NCBI GenBank assembly: GCA_036245805.1
Contig: BTRK01000005.1
Coordinates: 20,870,984-20,934,983 of the forward strand
Direction: 5' to 3'
DNA from: Pristionchus mayeri
Lineage: Eukaryota > Nematoda > Chromadorea > Rhabditida > Neodiplogasteridae
Length of the DNA: 64,000 bases
Both the position numbers and the translations under genes were made by a program. Positions 49,090 to 60,893 of this stretch are shown in pieces; position 1 is the first letter of the stretch, and each line of letters opens with the position of its first letter. The notes beneath the pieces were generated by a model. It saw only the letters and a program-made list of their open reading frames with translations. It was not told where the DNA came from and made no database searches.

Positions 49090-50545
49090 AGTTACCCAAC
49101 ACCCGTGCATTTTTTAAAAAGTAGCTCCATGAAAATATCTTACCGCGAATTCCACGACCATGCACTAAGTACCGTATTGTTTTAAATTTTCGCGCTCACG
49201 AATTTTCGGGTTTTCTTTTATTTTGTTTAATCGATTATGTGGACTTAAAGTTACCCAACAACCGTAAAAATGGCCTATATTTTTATTCCTGAAACTGATA
49301 GACATAAAAGAGACTAGTAGAAATGCAATACTAATAAAGAAAATCAATAATTAGTCAGAGAATCGACCTCAAAACATGTGTTGCGCTACCCTGATCAAGA
49401 CCGATTTTCCCGCGGGGTTTGAAACCTGAATATTCTGTGTGCGGTAATTAGCGTTCACAAGCCCGGTTCTATACCAAATTCATCCTCGCTTCTCGCCCGG
49501 TTGTAGAAATATATATTTCAACAGCAAAAACTTCAATATTAAGCCCACATAATCGATTAAACAATATTTAAACAAACCGCGCATTTTAAATTACGGTACT
49601 TAGTGCATGTTCATGCAAATTCACGGTAAGGTATTGTTCAGGCGCCAATTTAAAAAATTTTGCACGGTTGGGTAACTTTAATATTGAAGTTTTTGCTGTT
49701 TAAATATATATTTCTAAATAGTGTTGTTATTTCGAGCGATTATTGCTCGCGAACGACGGGAAATGACCGGACACTCGAGCGCTCGTTGGAGAGGAATGAG
49801 AGGGCGAACGCTCGAGTGCTCGCTCTTTTCCCTTCGCTCGAAATAACAACACTATTTCTAAATATATATGAGGTGAAGCGATGATGAATTTGGTCTGGAA
49901 AATTGTCCGACAGCGCTTGTGAACGCTAACTACCGTATACAAAATATTCAAGTATCAAACCGCTATAGCAACATTAAAACGTTCCGAAATTTTAGAATTG
50001 ACGAATGAGACACGGCGCGCAGAAATATGGGCGGAGCCTATAAATTTAACCGCGCATCAAACGCGTAAAATAATAAATTTTGCTTAATTCGTTTGCTATT
50101 TGAATTAAAGTTACCCAACCGTGCAAAATTTTTAAATTGGCGCCTGAACAATACCTTACCACGAATTGCATGAACATGCACTAAGAACCGTAATTTAAAA
50201 TGCGCGGTTTGTTTAAATATTGTTTAATCGATTATGTGGGCTTAATATTGAAGTTTTTGCTGTTGAAATATATATTTCTACAACCGGGCGAGAAGCGAGG
50301 ATGAATTTGGTATAGAACCGGCCTTGTGAACACTAATTAGTGCACACAAAGTATTCATGTTTCAAACCTCGCGGGAAAATCGGTCTTGATCAGGGTTGCG
50401 CAACACATGTTTTGAGGTCGATTCTGTGACTAATTATTGATTTTCTGATTTAATTAGTATTGCATTTCTACTAGTCTCTTTTATGTCTATCAGTTTCAGG
50501 AATAAAAATATAGGCCATTTTTACGGTTGTTGGGTAATTTTAAGT
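49085..50545. repeat. Nested AAAGTTACCCAAC-type elements forming a large inverted repeat
   Basis: Two full copies of about 435 bp, 49246-49681 and 50105-50543, are in opposite orientation, each bounded by AAAGTTACCCAAC-like TIRs. A truncated copy at 49085-49242 breaks at CGATTATGTGG where the next copy begins. Between the two full copies lies another hairpin (49715-49855) with AATAGTGTTGTTATTTCGAG arms. A further partial copy lies at about 50690-50865. Together they form a long fold-back block. Confidence 0.85.
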
Positions 50546-50970
50546 TAGTGTGCGTACGCCTTCTTTTAACATTAAAAATATGAAAACAAAATAATAACTT
50601 AGGAAATTGGTCTGAAATTATGAGTTATGACGGGTAATTTATTGTTCCGGAGCGTGGTGTAGGACATATATTTCTAATCCAATATTATCTCAAATCGGTC
50701 GTAATCAGGGTTGCACCGTCCATATGTTGAAGCTAATTTTGCGGCTAATTATTGATTTTCAGATTTTTTTATTATTGCATTTCTACTAGGCTCCTTCATG
50801 TCTATCAGTTTCAGGAATAAAAATATAGGCCATTTTTTAAGGGTCTTGGGCAACTTTAAATAGGCCACATTTGTTGAAAACATGTGCCATGTCTGTGGAA
50901 ATTTTAATGGCTGTGATTACTTTTTTTGAGCCCACGCTAGTCCACCAGGTACGATTTTCTCACGACTCTT

Positions 50971-52266
50971 CTAAATGTGTTTAAAAAAATGTAAAAGTGT
51001 GTCGCAAAAATGCAAATAGTGTAATTTCCAGAAAAAATGCAAGTGGAAATGCAATATGGCCACAAAATCTGGCAGGCAACTGTCTCTGAGAGTGCCGAGC
51101 TCGCGAGTGGTTGTCGTACCTCGATATGCCCTCCTTGCTGTCTCTCCCACTAGAGTTATCCTGACTGGGACCTCCACTTTCTGGCCGGTCTTAATCGATT
51201 CCACTTTTACCACGCATTCATCTCCGGTCGACGAGGATTTGTCGTTCAACTACAAGAGAAGAAGCATTTACTGCGTGTTCATTATGTGACGTACGATGAG
51301 TTGTATCCACTTGACAGTTCCCTCCTTATGAACTGTCTTCGATTGGTCAGAAGGAATTGAATGTATCTCCTTCACATGCACTGCCTCCCCGCATGAAGTG
51401 ACAACGATATCAGATGAGATGTGTTTAGCAACTCGGATCTGAATAGTTTATTTCCTTCTGATCCCTCGCCCGCGACTCATCCCCCGATCGAATGACTCAA
51501 GTGAACTCACACTGAGAATTCCACTTTCTTTATCGTAGTTCGAGAGCTGAATCTCCTGCTCTATGATGGAGAAAGCGGGATAGAAAGGGATTGTGGCAGT
51601 GTTGTGGAGATGGCGTCCATCGACAACCCATGAGGCGGATATGTCTACGGAAGAGGGAGGAGACTCGAAGAGAGAAGGGGAAGAAGAGGCAGACTGCTCA
51701 GATATGGCACACCCGTATTCACCTGAGAGTATAGGAATATAAATGAGGAGAGGGGCTACTGACCCTTGATTGGATCAAAGTAAGACTTTGCATGGAAGAG
51801 AGCAGAGGCAGATCCCGGCTGGCCCGATTCGGTGAAGGAGATGGAACAGTCGAAGGGAGCGGAGAGCGGGGAAGAAAGGGACAATGACAAGTCACCGCAA
51901 TCTCAATAATTCTTATGACGGAAGAAGAGGAGGGAGAATGAGGGGGAGCTCCCACCGATGGCCGAGTATTTCTTCCTCCTTGCAACCTCTTGCAAACTCT
52001 CGTTCGTCCCAATGAGGAGTGGGAATCGGAAGGAGGAATGAATGTTGGAGATCCATGAGGGAGAAGAGGAAGAGAAGACGATCGTGGAGGGTTGAATCAC
52101 TCGCAACTGAACAAGAGGAGAAGAATAGAAGGGAAGGAGGTGGAAGGGACTCACTGTAGTGTGGAGATTGTGGGAAGACGCTGCAGATGAGAGGTGGATG
52201 TGAGCAGTCCCTGGAGAAGAAGCGATGAACACTCCAGAGAGAGCATCCAGAGGACGAAGGACCTGC

Positions 52267-52299
<33 letters not shown>

Positions 52300-55200
52300 G
52301 ATTACTCCCTCCGAGAGGAATACTCACCTTAGAATCGCTACTCTTCCATTCATTCTGCTGTGATTTTTTAAGTGGACTACGGAGACAGATGAGATCAGTG
52401 GAGACGATGACTCTGAGGAGAAGAATTGGAGTAGGGAAGTAGAAGAAGGGAGAGGGACTCACTCTGAAGAGGGAGCCATCGCATCTTTGCACGAAAGACG
52501 AACGAATGAGGAGAGAGAAGGAGTAGAAGGGTCCCAGATCTAAAGAAAGGCAGGGAGTAGTCATTGCTCCTTTCCTTCACTCTACCTTCAACACCGTCTC
52601 TCCTTCTCTTATGAGTCTGACACTCAACGTCCGATTATTGTTCCTCCCTTCGATGGTAGTGAGATCGAATCTGCAAGCTCTTTTCTTTCCTCCGCTCTCC
52701 TCTACTTTTTGTCCCTTCCCTCTTCCCATTCTCCTCACAATCACCTATGGGGACGGAATAAGAGCGAGTTCCCGATAGTCTCTCCGTGGATCGATCGTCC
52801 ATTCGTATCTCTGTACACCACCGTCAATTTGAGGGTTGATCCGAGAGGAAGAGCAGTGAGATGCGAGTCTGAACCAATCACACTCTCCTTCTCCCTCCTC
52901 TCCCTCTTCTCACCTTCTGCAGCTTCCAACTCCGGGTCGACCTTCACATCGATCGTCGTTGGTTGGACAATCTGATAATGCACTTTGAGCTCCACCTTCT
53001 TTTCTCGCTGTTCTCATTACCTCGACAGTTGCCAGTAGAACTCTTCCCTCTCTTATGATCTCGACATTCCCAACACCCTGAGATCCCTTGGAAATGATGA
53101 ATCCAGAACCAGAAAGAGAGATCAAATGAGAGTGCTCCTTAGGAATGCGGTATTTCACTTGAGACGAGGGCCTGCAAGGTAAATGATATCGAGCAAATAG
53201 ACTATCAAAAAAAGACGTACCAGTTACTTGATAACTGAATACTTCCTCCAGGAGTCAAGAGAATGGAACCAGTTTGGATATCGGGTGAAGAGAGGGAAAG
53301 AGGTAGAATAGATTTAAGTTCCACCTGAGTGAGATTACGATAAAAAAGGAGAGGATGAGGTATTGATTGGACCTGGTAAGTATACTCGGTAGCCTTCTTG
53401 GAGAAGTGCTCGTGAGCTTGTTGGTGTTGCTTCACAGAGACTGAGAGGGAGGCAACTCCAGTCTGAGTGGCATCCAGCCAGATGGAGAACCGATTGAGAT
53501 CGGACTCGCGAAGTGAATACTAGAAGAGAACATAGATTGAATTGACGGGAGGATGGACACTCACTCCGAATGGGGACACCATGCTGAAGACATCAGTGTC
53601 GTTGAGAGACCATTTGATCTGCAATAAATGTATCTACGTCGATAGACCCTTCTCCCTCTCCCTCCTCCCTCGCTCTCCTCCTCCCCTCTCCTCGTACCGT
53701 GAGTGGATGTCTCGCTCCTCCGAATGCGAATGGATTCTGTCCATCATCGATTCCCTCAACTCTCGCGAGAATTCTCGTTCCCTTCTCCACTTGAGAGGCT
53801 GACACTACGATGCTCACTCCAGACATACGAACCACACGCACCACCACCGAATCCTGCAGAGGATCTAGTATAGGAGAGAGGAGAGAGGAGTTACCTTGGA
53901 CACGCGCGAATCTCCGAAGTGAATGCTGCCAGTGACAGAGGAGTAGCCGAAGGAAGTGCCCGATCTGGAAGCAGACCTTCCCTCTCCCCTTCCTCCATCC
54001 ACTCACTTGATGAGAGCATTGGCAGAGACTGAGGCGATGGATGAGTCGTTGAGAGAGAACGAAATGGCTGGCGTAGGAGAGGGACCACCCACTACTTCCA
54101 ACTAAAACAAGGAAATTATATAAATTGGAAGATGGATGAACCTGGAATGTACTCTCGGAGAGGAGAGTGACCACTTTGGGGAAGAGAAGGATGGGAGAGA
54201 AGATCTGGACGGAATGGGGAGAGGAAGAGAGAACTTCGGAAGAGGGACGAGATGATCTGGAATGGGGGATGACCAAGAGGGAGGAGGATGAGGGATACCT
54301 TCCAGTGGCAGATAGTGATACTCCCCCCACTCGAATAGCAGTCATTGAGTATCGATTCGACGAGACTCTGCAATTCCCCTTCTCCATAGGATTACTCTTG
54401 CATTACTCACTTCTCTAGCGAGACGTCATCACTACTGGCCTTCAATTCTAGCTGCATTAGATGGGTGACATCATCAGAGAAGCTCTCCCCATTTTCATCC
54501 ACCGCTCGAAGATACACATCCACTGTACGACCAACTTCGACCTGAAGAGAAAGCAAGATATACTCCCATCAGGAGATATCACTCACGTATTGAGGAGCGT
54601 CGATTCCTATTTGCTCAATGTCAGTCACTTTCACTCGGACCTGCAAATAAAGGGAAGATGAGTTGTGAGAAGGGACGGTTCAGTCTGACCTCGATGACAC
54701 TGTCGTCGATGCATTGATCGTGGATTCGAAGAAGAGAGGAACCGACGGATCGAGGAGAGATCTAGAGAGATAAACACTCAACATTAAGGGCAAGCGCACA
54801 ACACATCAATATGATAAGAATAGACTAGGAATTGTACAGCATTGCCCGGTCTCGACTCTTCGACATGGATACTTGTCGAATTTATGGAGAATATTCTCTC
54901 ACCAGTACCGATCTGTCTACGTAATCTTCTCTTCAACATAATTTTCTCATATATCCTGAGGTGCAATTTTTTCGAATTATCTGACCTTCCATAATTTCCT
55001 TATGAGAAATGAATATTTTGAAGCACTGGTTGTGTAGATCAATCAGAACTAGTGAAAGGAGCCCACAACAGAATACAGTCCGGTCAGATTCCTACATGAA
55101 AACGGGACTCCCCGGAGTCCCCGGGTGTCCCCCCGCCGTTTTGCGGATCGGGCAGAGAAAGAACTAATTCGAATTTTTGGTTTTCAGACTCAGGAGGTCC

Positions 55201-58200
55201 TTAACGATCGATTGGCATATAATTCATAAATTCATAAATTTGCGATAAATCGTGCTTTAATTTTTAAAATCGAGGATAATTAATCTGACACGAAGAACTA
55301 CAGTAGTTAACCAGAGCCGGACCGGCGAATGGGCATATTAACTACCGTAGTTCTCCGTTTCCGATTAATTATCCTCGATTTTCAAAATTAAATGACGGAT
55401 TATTGCAAATTAATGAATTTATGAATTATATGCCAATCGATCGGGAAGGACATCCTGAGTCTGAAAACCAAAAATTCGAATTAGTTCTTTCTCTGCCTGA
55501 GCCGCAAAATGGCGGGGGACACGGGGGGACACCCGGGGACTCCCGTTTTCATGTAGGGATCTGACTGGACTGTATTCAAGGAAAAAAAGCATTTTGATGG
55601 GTAGCATAATGCGATGCGACCTTATGGCGGTACTCTAATAAGAATTGGAACGTAGAAAGGAAATAGCTATGCAGAGACGCAATGTCATAGTTGACCATGA
55701 TGTATACCTTGATGAGTCCATCGAGGAATGTGTGATGGAAGAGTGGATCGGGAGAGGATGATTTGATGAGGAAGTGTCCTGATCCACCTTCCACTCTCAC
55801 TTCTCCATTCACAGAGGGATCGTTCCACAACACGAGTGACGATTGAGAGACTGTTGCCTGCATTTACTCCTTCTTTCCAAATCCCCTCTTCCTCTCTTTA
55901 CCTTATCGAATAGCCTCAATTCGATGGCTGTCTTCAGATTGTTACCACAGTCTGCCTCTATCTTCACTGCACCGGGAATTCCTGTCGGTCTGACGATGAC
56001 CCCTTCTACAGAGACTCCCTCGATCCTCTACCTTCAAACTACTGCTAACCAATATCTACTCCTCGTTGCTCAATTTGTAGCAATTCCTCATTGTCAGTGC
56101 TCCATTTGACAGAAAGAGAAGAGACAGAGACTAGTTGGAGTTCCTCTCCTTCGGCCTCACATCGTCCGTATCCAACCAACGAGAGATGCATCAATGAAGA
56201 GACGAAGAGAGACTTCTGCAATCAGTCTTCCAAGGGAGTGCAGAGGGGAGGGGTACTTACAGTGTGGGAGGGACAGGCCTCGATGAGTGAGTGTCTGGAG
56301 GGGAGGTCTCTCTCTCCTTGGATTACAACTCGAGAAGGGGCGATGCAGCACACTCTCACACTGATCTTCTCTTTTGCAGGTAGTACGTTGGTGGGGGTCA
56401 CTCCATTGCCCACCTCCACTTCCACTTCCTTAACACGCCCATCGTCTTACACACACCATAAAGTATCTTACCGTAGTCCCTCCTTCATTTCCACACCTGA
56501 TTTCAACGAGTGACTCGTGAATAGAACTGCTCGCTTTTCCGTTCACAACCGAGCCTACAAGATATCTCTGTCTACACAGAAGAGTGGCATGAGAGAGAGG
56601 AGAGTGGTTACATACTCTTCTGGTAGGCAGCAGAAGAATCGAGAATCCATGGTCTCGGTCCCCCCTTCACTCGGAGTGCGCAGGTGCTGCCCACTCCCAG
56701 AAGGAGACGATCGGATATGAGAGCAGACTGGAAAGGCAAGAGTTGAGGAACAGGAATGGAGAGAGAGCGAGTGAGAAGATACCTCACCGTAAGAGAGGGA
56801 TATACTGAGAGATGATGAGAGACCGATAGCTTCTGACCTCCCAATTCCAGAGTCACCTCAAGTTGTGGATACACAGTGAAATCAAGCAAGTATTGCGCGA
56901 ACCTTAGTGTCTCCAGACTGAATAGCAGTGAGGGGGATAGACACGCAACCAGATCCCTCCAAGGGAAGTCTGCTGGCAATCTCTGAAGAATAATCATAAT
57001 CCATCTTTTGAAATCGTAAGAATGTGCTATCAAATTAGAGTATCGTATAACTCACTCTCTGCTCTTCTGAACACGTTTTCATCCTCTATGTGAACAGAGA
57101 GATCGATGGCTCTGCAGTCAGTAATGGCTATTCGTTCCCCCTCAAAGGACATGAGAGTAAGACAGTTGGTAATGGCGTTGACACCTTCTCAGAGACTCCG
57201 AAGTGTTGGACGTTCAGCCAGAGAGTTCCTCCCTCCACCGATTCAACTCTCGTCTTCCCGATTGAAATTTCATTCACTTCAACCACTCGAACCTATAATT
57301 CTAGTTTTCTACACCTGGAGGGAAGATATTAAATATATGACTGCTCTTACAGTTGCCTGTGCAGAGTGAGCTCTGTTCCTCATGTCAACTGCGATGATGG
57401 TAGTCTCTCCAAGATGGGACGACGTTACTAATCCCGTAGATAAACCGATGGACACGATAGAGTCATCCTCCACTCTCCATTCCACTGCTCCCGAACCTCC
57501 CTTAGTCTGCAATCGAGGGTATAAAAGGGGAATTGTAAGGGAGGATTGTACTATTCACCTGCATAGCCCATTCAGATCTCTTGGCAGACAAAGTGAGAGG
57601 AAGCACAAGCAGAGCTGGCGAGATTTCCATCGGATCCACTACGTCCACAATCTGTTCTCCCTTCACTTGATCCCCAATTTCCATCTCACGGTCCTGAATA
57701 GTGAAAAAAAATGCTGAAATGATACAAAGATCCCCATCATGTATCTTCCAAAATCCTTTTACGTCATAACATTTTGTTCAAAATAAGTTATTCTCATTGT
57801 AATATTTCACTCTCACTTTAGTCGTAAACTCACGTTGCTGTTTTATCATCTTTATAGCTTTTATAAAACTCATATATTGTTTGCTTAAATTTCATCCCTC
57901 CCCCCATAAACTCGTATTTTCTTTTATCATATTTCCCGCTCTTGTCACACACTCCCGAACTCACATTGACCAGAATTGAAGTGAAACGACTTTTCAAGAG
58001 AGAATGGCCCGATCCCTTAGCAATAACTTCGAAATATGTTCCGTTCTTAGATTGATGAGTAATTGTGAAATACTCTGCTGGGATGTCAGTCTCGAAACGA
58101 GCCTCCTGAAATACAATTACTTTGAATTTCTAACAAAGAGGTACAGCATAAGAACCGCACATCGGAGATATACATAATATTGTCGCGAGAATCGAACAGA

Positions 58201-59950
58201 GTCAAATGCAGCTTATAACTGAAAAATAACATTTTGATGCAGAACTTTCAATTAATCCTTACTTTCTCCCAACTTCAAGCACCCAGTTATCTCCATTTAC
58301 GTTCCACTTGATCTTCTTTGGTTCAGTGACATGAATCAATGTCGAAGGAGGACTCACTCCCTCCAGCTTAGACTCTACGTCTGAAATTCCATCACTGAGA
58401 TCCCAACGCTTATTAAATTAATCTTCATATTAAAATTAAACATAATATATATAAGGATAATGAAGATATGATATTGGGAGCTCACTGTGGGAGAGGAGAG
58501 TAATTTCGGTGGTTCCTTTCTTGAGTGCAGTGACAGAAGAAGAATAAGTGTCTAATGAGCAGATAGATGAGTCCTCCACTCGGAGGTGGTACTGATTAGA
58601 GGGCATCGAGACCCCTGACATCACACAAAATCTAATCAAGAATAGGAGAAATTCGTGTTTACTGTGGGCTGTTTGTTGTCTGATGATGTCCACTTGGAAG
58701 GGGATCACAGTATGAACAGGGACGTAGAGAGTATAGGAAGGGAGAAGCTGGAGATTGGCCACCACCACAACTTCCAGAGAGTGAGAGGTCACCGTCTTAA
58801 CCATCGATTAGAAAAGACAGCGAGGAGATGATACCTTGAAGAAGGGTTGAGCCAGTTTAGCAGTGAGAATACTCCACCCCGTAGTGACTCCCTCCACCAA
58901 CACAGAGTGACCCTTCTTTCCTTCACTCTCCAATTCCATCACCTCCGGCTTCCCTTCCCACTCGGAAGCAGAGAAGGGAACAATACGAATAGGTCTGAAA
59001 TAGAATCATCCTTTTGTATTTACTATATCTCAATAAATAACTTCTGGATGCTCAACTGACCGCTCGCCAATTGCATCATCTTCAGTAAGAGACCACTCGA
59101 AAGGAAGCGCACCCAGGGTAGAAAACGCAGCTCCTGCACAACAGATTGCGCATGTATACATAACTTTATGGTAATCAAACCTCGATTGTTTCTAGCTTGA
59201 ATCTGCATCATGACAGGAACTGCATCGACGAAGATGACGTTCGTCGTTGTCAGGATCTCGATGGTGGCGATGTAGTCCACTCTAACTTCACATGACAGAC
59301 GAGTCCGCGATTCTGCAAAGAAGTGCGAAATATTGGGCAGATGCTAATGAAGAATTGCATGAGCATTGTGAAATTTCTTCCTAGAATTGGCTACTCCAGC
59401 TCTTCAGGCCTGCACTATTTTCCCCACTCTCGCATCTAATTGCGAGCACGCAAACAGAGTTGAGTGAGGCTTCACTGTTGCCCCACAATGCGATATCTTC
59501 CGTTATGATCACAAAATTTTAAGATAGCACAATATCTTACGTTGATCAATGGCATGTACCATTGCCGAGACATTTCCCGCAACCTTGGAAGTAGTGCGAA
59601 CTTCAGCACGATCAGAACAGTCACGGCCATGCGATCCGATTGGCACGACTTCGATGTCTTGGAATCGAGACGATTGCCTAGAGAATGCAAACTTTTTTCT
59701 ACTCATTTCACAATAATATAAGCATACCATTCGAAACAGCCCCCTTCGGGATCTGAGACATGCAGCTCAGCTCTAACAGATGTGGAGGGGCTGTACGGGA
59801 GAAGAAGTCGTGGCCGATCCAGGCGGTAAGCGATAGATAGACTAAATCCAAATTTCGAACGGATGAATTACAATACGGATTATAAGCACCGTTTTACCTC
59901 AAAGAGAGCAGGAACAAAAAGAATTGCGCCCGGCCACCGGACCCAGCCAT
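50971..59950 (-). CDS. npp-12: Nuclear pore membrane glycoprotein gp210 (NUP210)
   Basis: More than twenty exons. It starts at ATG 59950 with a signal peptide (AQFFLFLLSLR). Lumenal Ig-like (BIG2) repeats follow: VDYIATIEILTTTNVIFVDA (near 59270), GLSTGLVTSSHLGETTI (57450), KGGPRPWILDSS (56645), VEVGRTVDVYLRAVDENGES (54530) and DGQNPFAFGGARHPLTV (53735). GGPRPWIL and QNPFxFG are shared with human NUP210. gp210 is a type I protein of the pore membrane with almost all its mass in the lumen. The C-terminal exon (51260-50971) still matches NUP210 in the last lumenal repeat (VKVESIKTGQKVEVPVRITL), but the usual membrane span and cytosolic tail are not clear. Two readings are possible there, both ending in poorly conserved hydrophobic sequence beside the repeat block. 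Intermediate exons were not all mapped. Confidence 0.88.
55071..55577. repeat. Fold-back element in a gp210 intron, about 240 bp arms
   Basis: GAATACAGTC at 55071 pairs with its complement ending at 55577. The arms continue inward through ATGAAAACGGGACTCC, CAAAAATTCGAATTAGTTC and AACTACGGTAGTT-like cores to a loop near 55315-55340. Several mismatches. It lies in an intron of about 900 bp, where neighbouring introns are about 45-60 bp. Confidence 0.88.
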
Positions 59951-60893
59951 CTGAACAAAACTAAATAAATTAAAATGTTTATAAACGAATGATTTAACAT
60001 TTAAAATGCAACAAATTTTCGAATTCGGAGCCAGGTATCTGCAACCTGAAAAAAGAACACTATTAAAAACATGCGCGAATTTAAAGTTACCCAACAAGGA
60101 CGAAATTGACCCATTATTTTTTGTCCTGCATCGAATAGCGGTTGGTTGAATTAGTATAGAATGAATATAAAAAATGCTAAAAATCAATAATAGCCTCAAG
60201 GGAAAACCGGAAATGATCAGCGCTCTCTCACTTTTGCATACTATCTCGTACACGCGACGGGATCAGGGTGAGATCAGGGTTTCGTCCTTGTTGGGTAACT
60301 TTAAATATATTATTGACGTATATTCTGAGGTTCCGGTCATTTGAGCAATCGAATATATCCAAAATTTTTATAAACAAATACTTTAACATTTATTTAAATT
60401 TGCGTTCGGAACCAGACATCGGCAAGCTCAAAAAGACCTGGCGTGGGAAAAGAAGATAATATAAACAAGCACGAATTCAAAATTAAATTACGGTATATGC
60501 ATAGAATATATTTAATTTTATTTGTGATATTTTTAAAAATAGTGTTTTTAGTGTTAATTTAAGCGATCCAATAAGCCAGGGAAAACACGGAAATAACAGA
60601 ACAGATTAGATACATGTAGATAACAATTGATCAATTAATAATTAAATGTCCCCTGTGATGTAGATACTCCTAGCACGATTTGATACGATACATTGATTGA
60701 GCCGAATGATTTTATGACTGCCGTAACTCAGATCTTTATTGCTTTTCTCATACCCCCGCTCATCTTTTCATCGCTTTCTCTCATCTGCGAAGTGCTCAAG
60801 AAATCTTCACATCACTGCATAGAGTAGTCAACATTCTCTCATCCCATTCAACAGTTTCGTTCTTGTTCTATCTGATAAATTTTGGTATTTCAG
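59951..60893. promoter_or_regulatory. Divergent upstream region between gp210 and tropomodulin
   Basis: About 940 bp between two divergent starts, so both promoters lie here. It is AT-rich, carries a TIR element (60081-60304), and ends TGGTATTTCAG directly before the tropomodulin ATG, which could be a trans-splice acceptor or an intron end. Confidence 0.5.
60081..60304. repeat. Short TIR element, family copy B (224 bp)
   Basis: Perfect inverted ends of about 25 bp with variable core CCAACAAGG (copy A has CGGACGAGG). The body aligns with 48855-49089. It sits about 130 bp upstream of the gp210 start codon, in the divergent promoter region. Confidence 0.9.
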
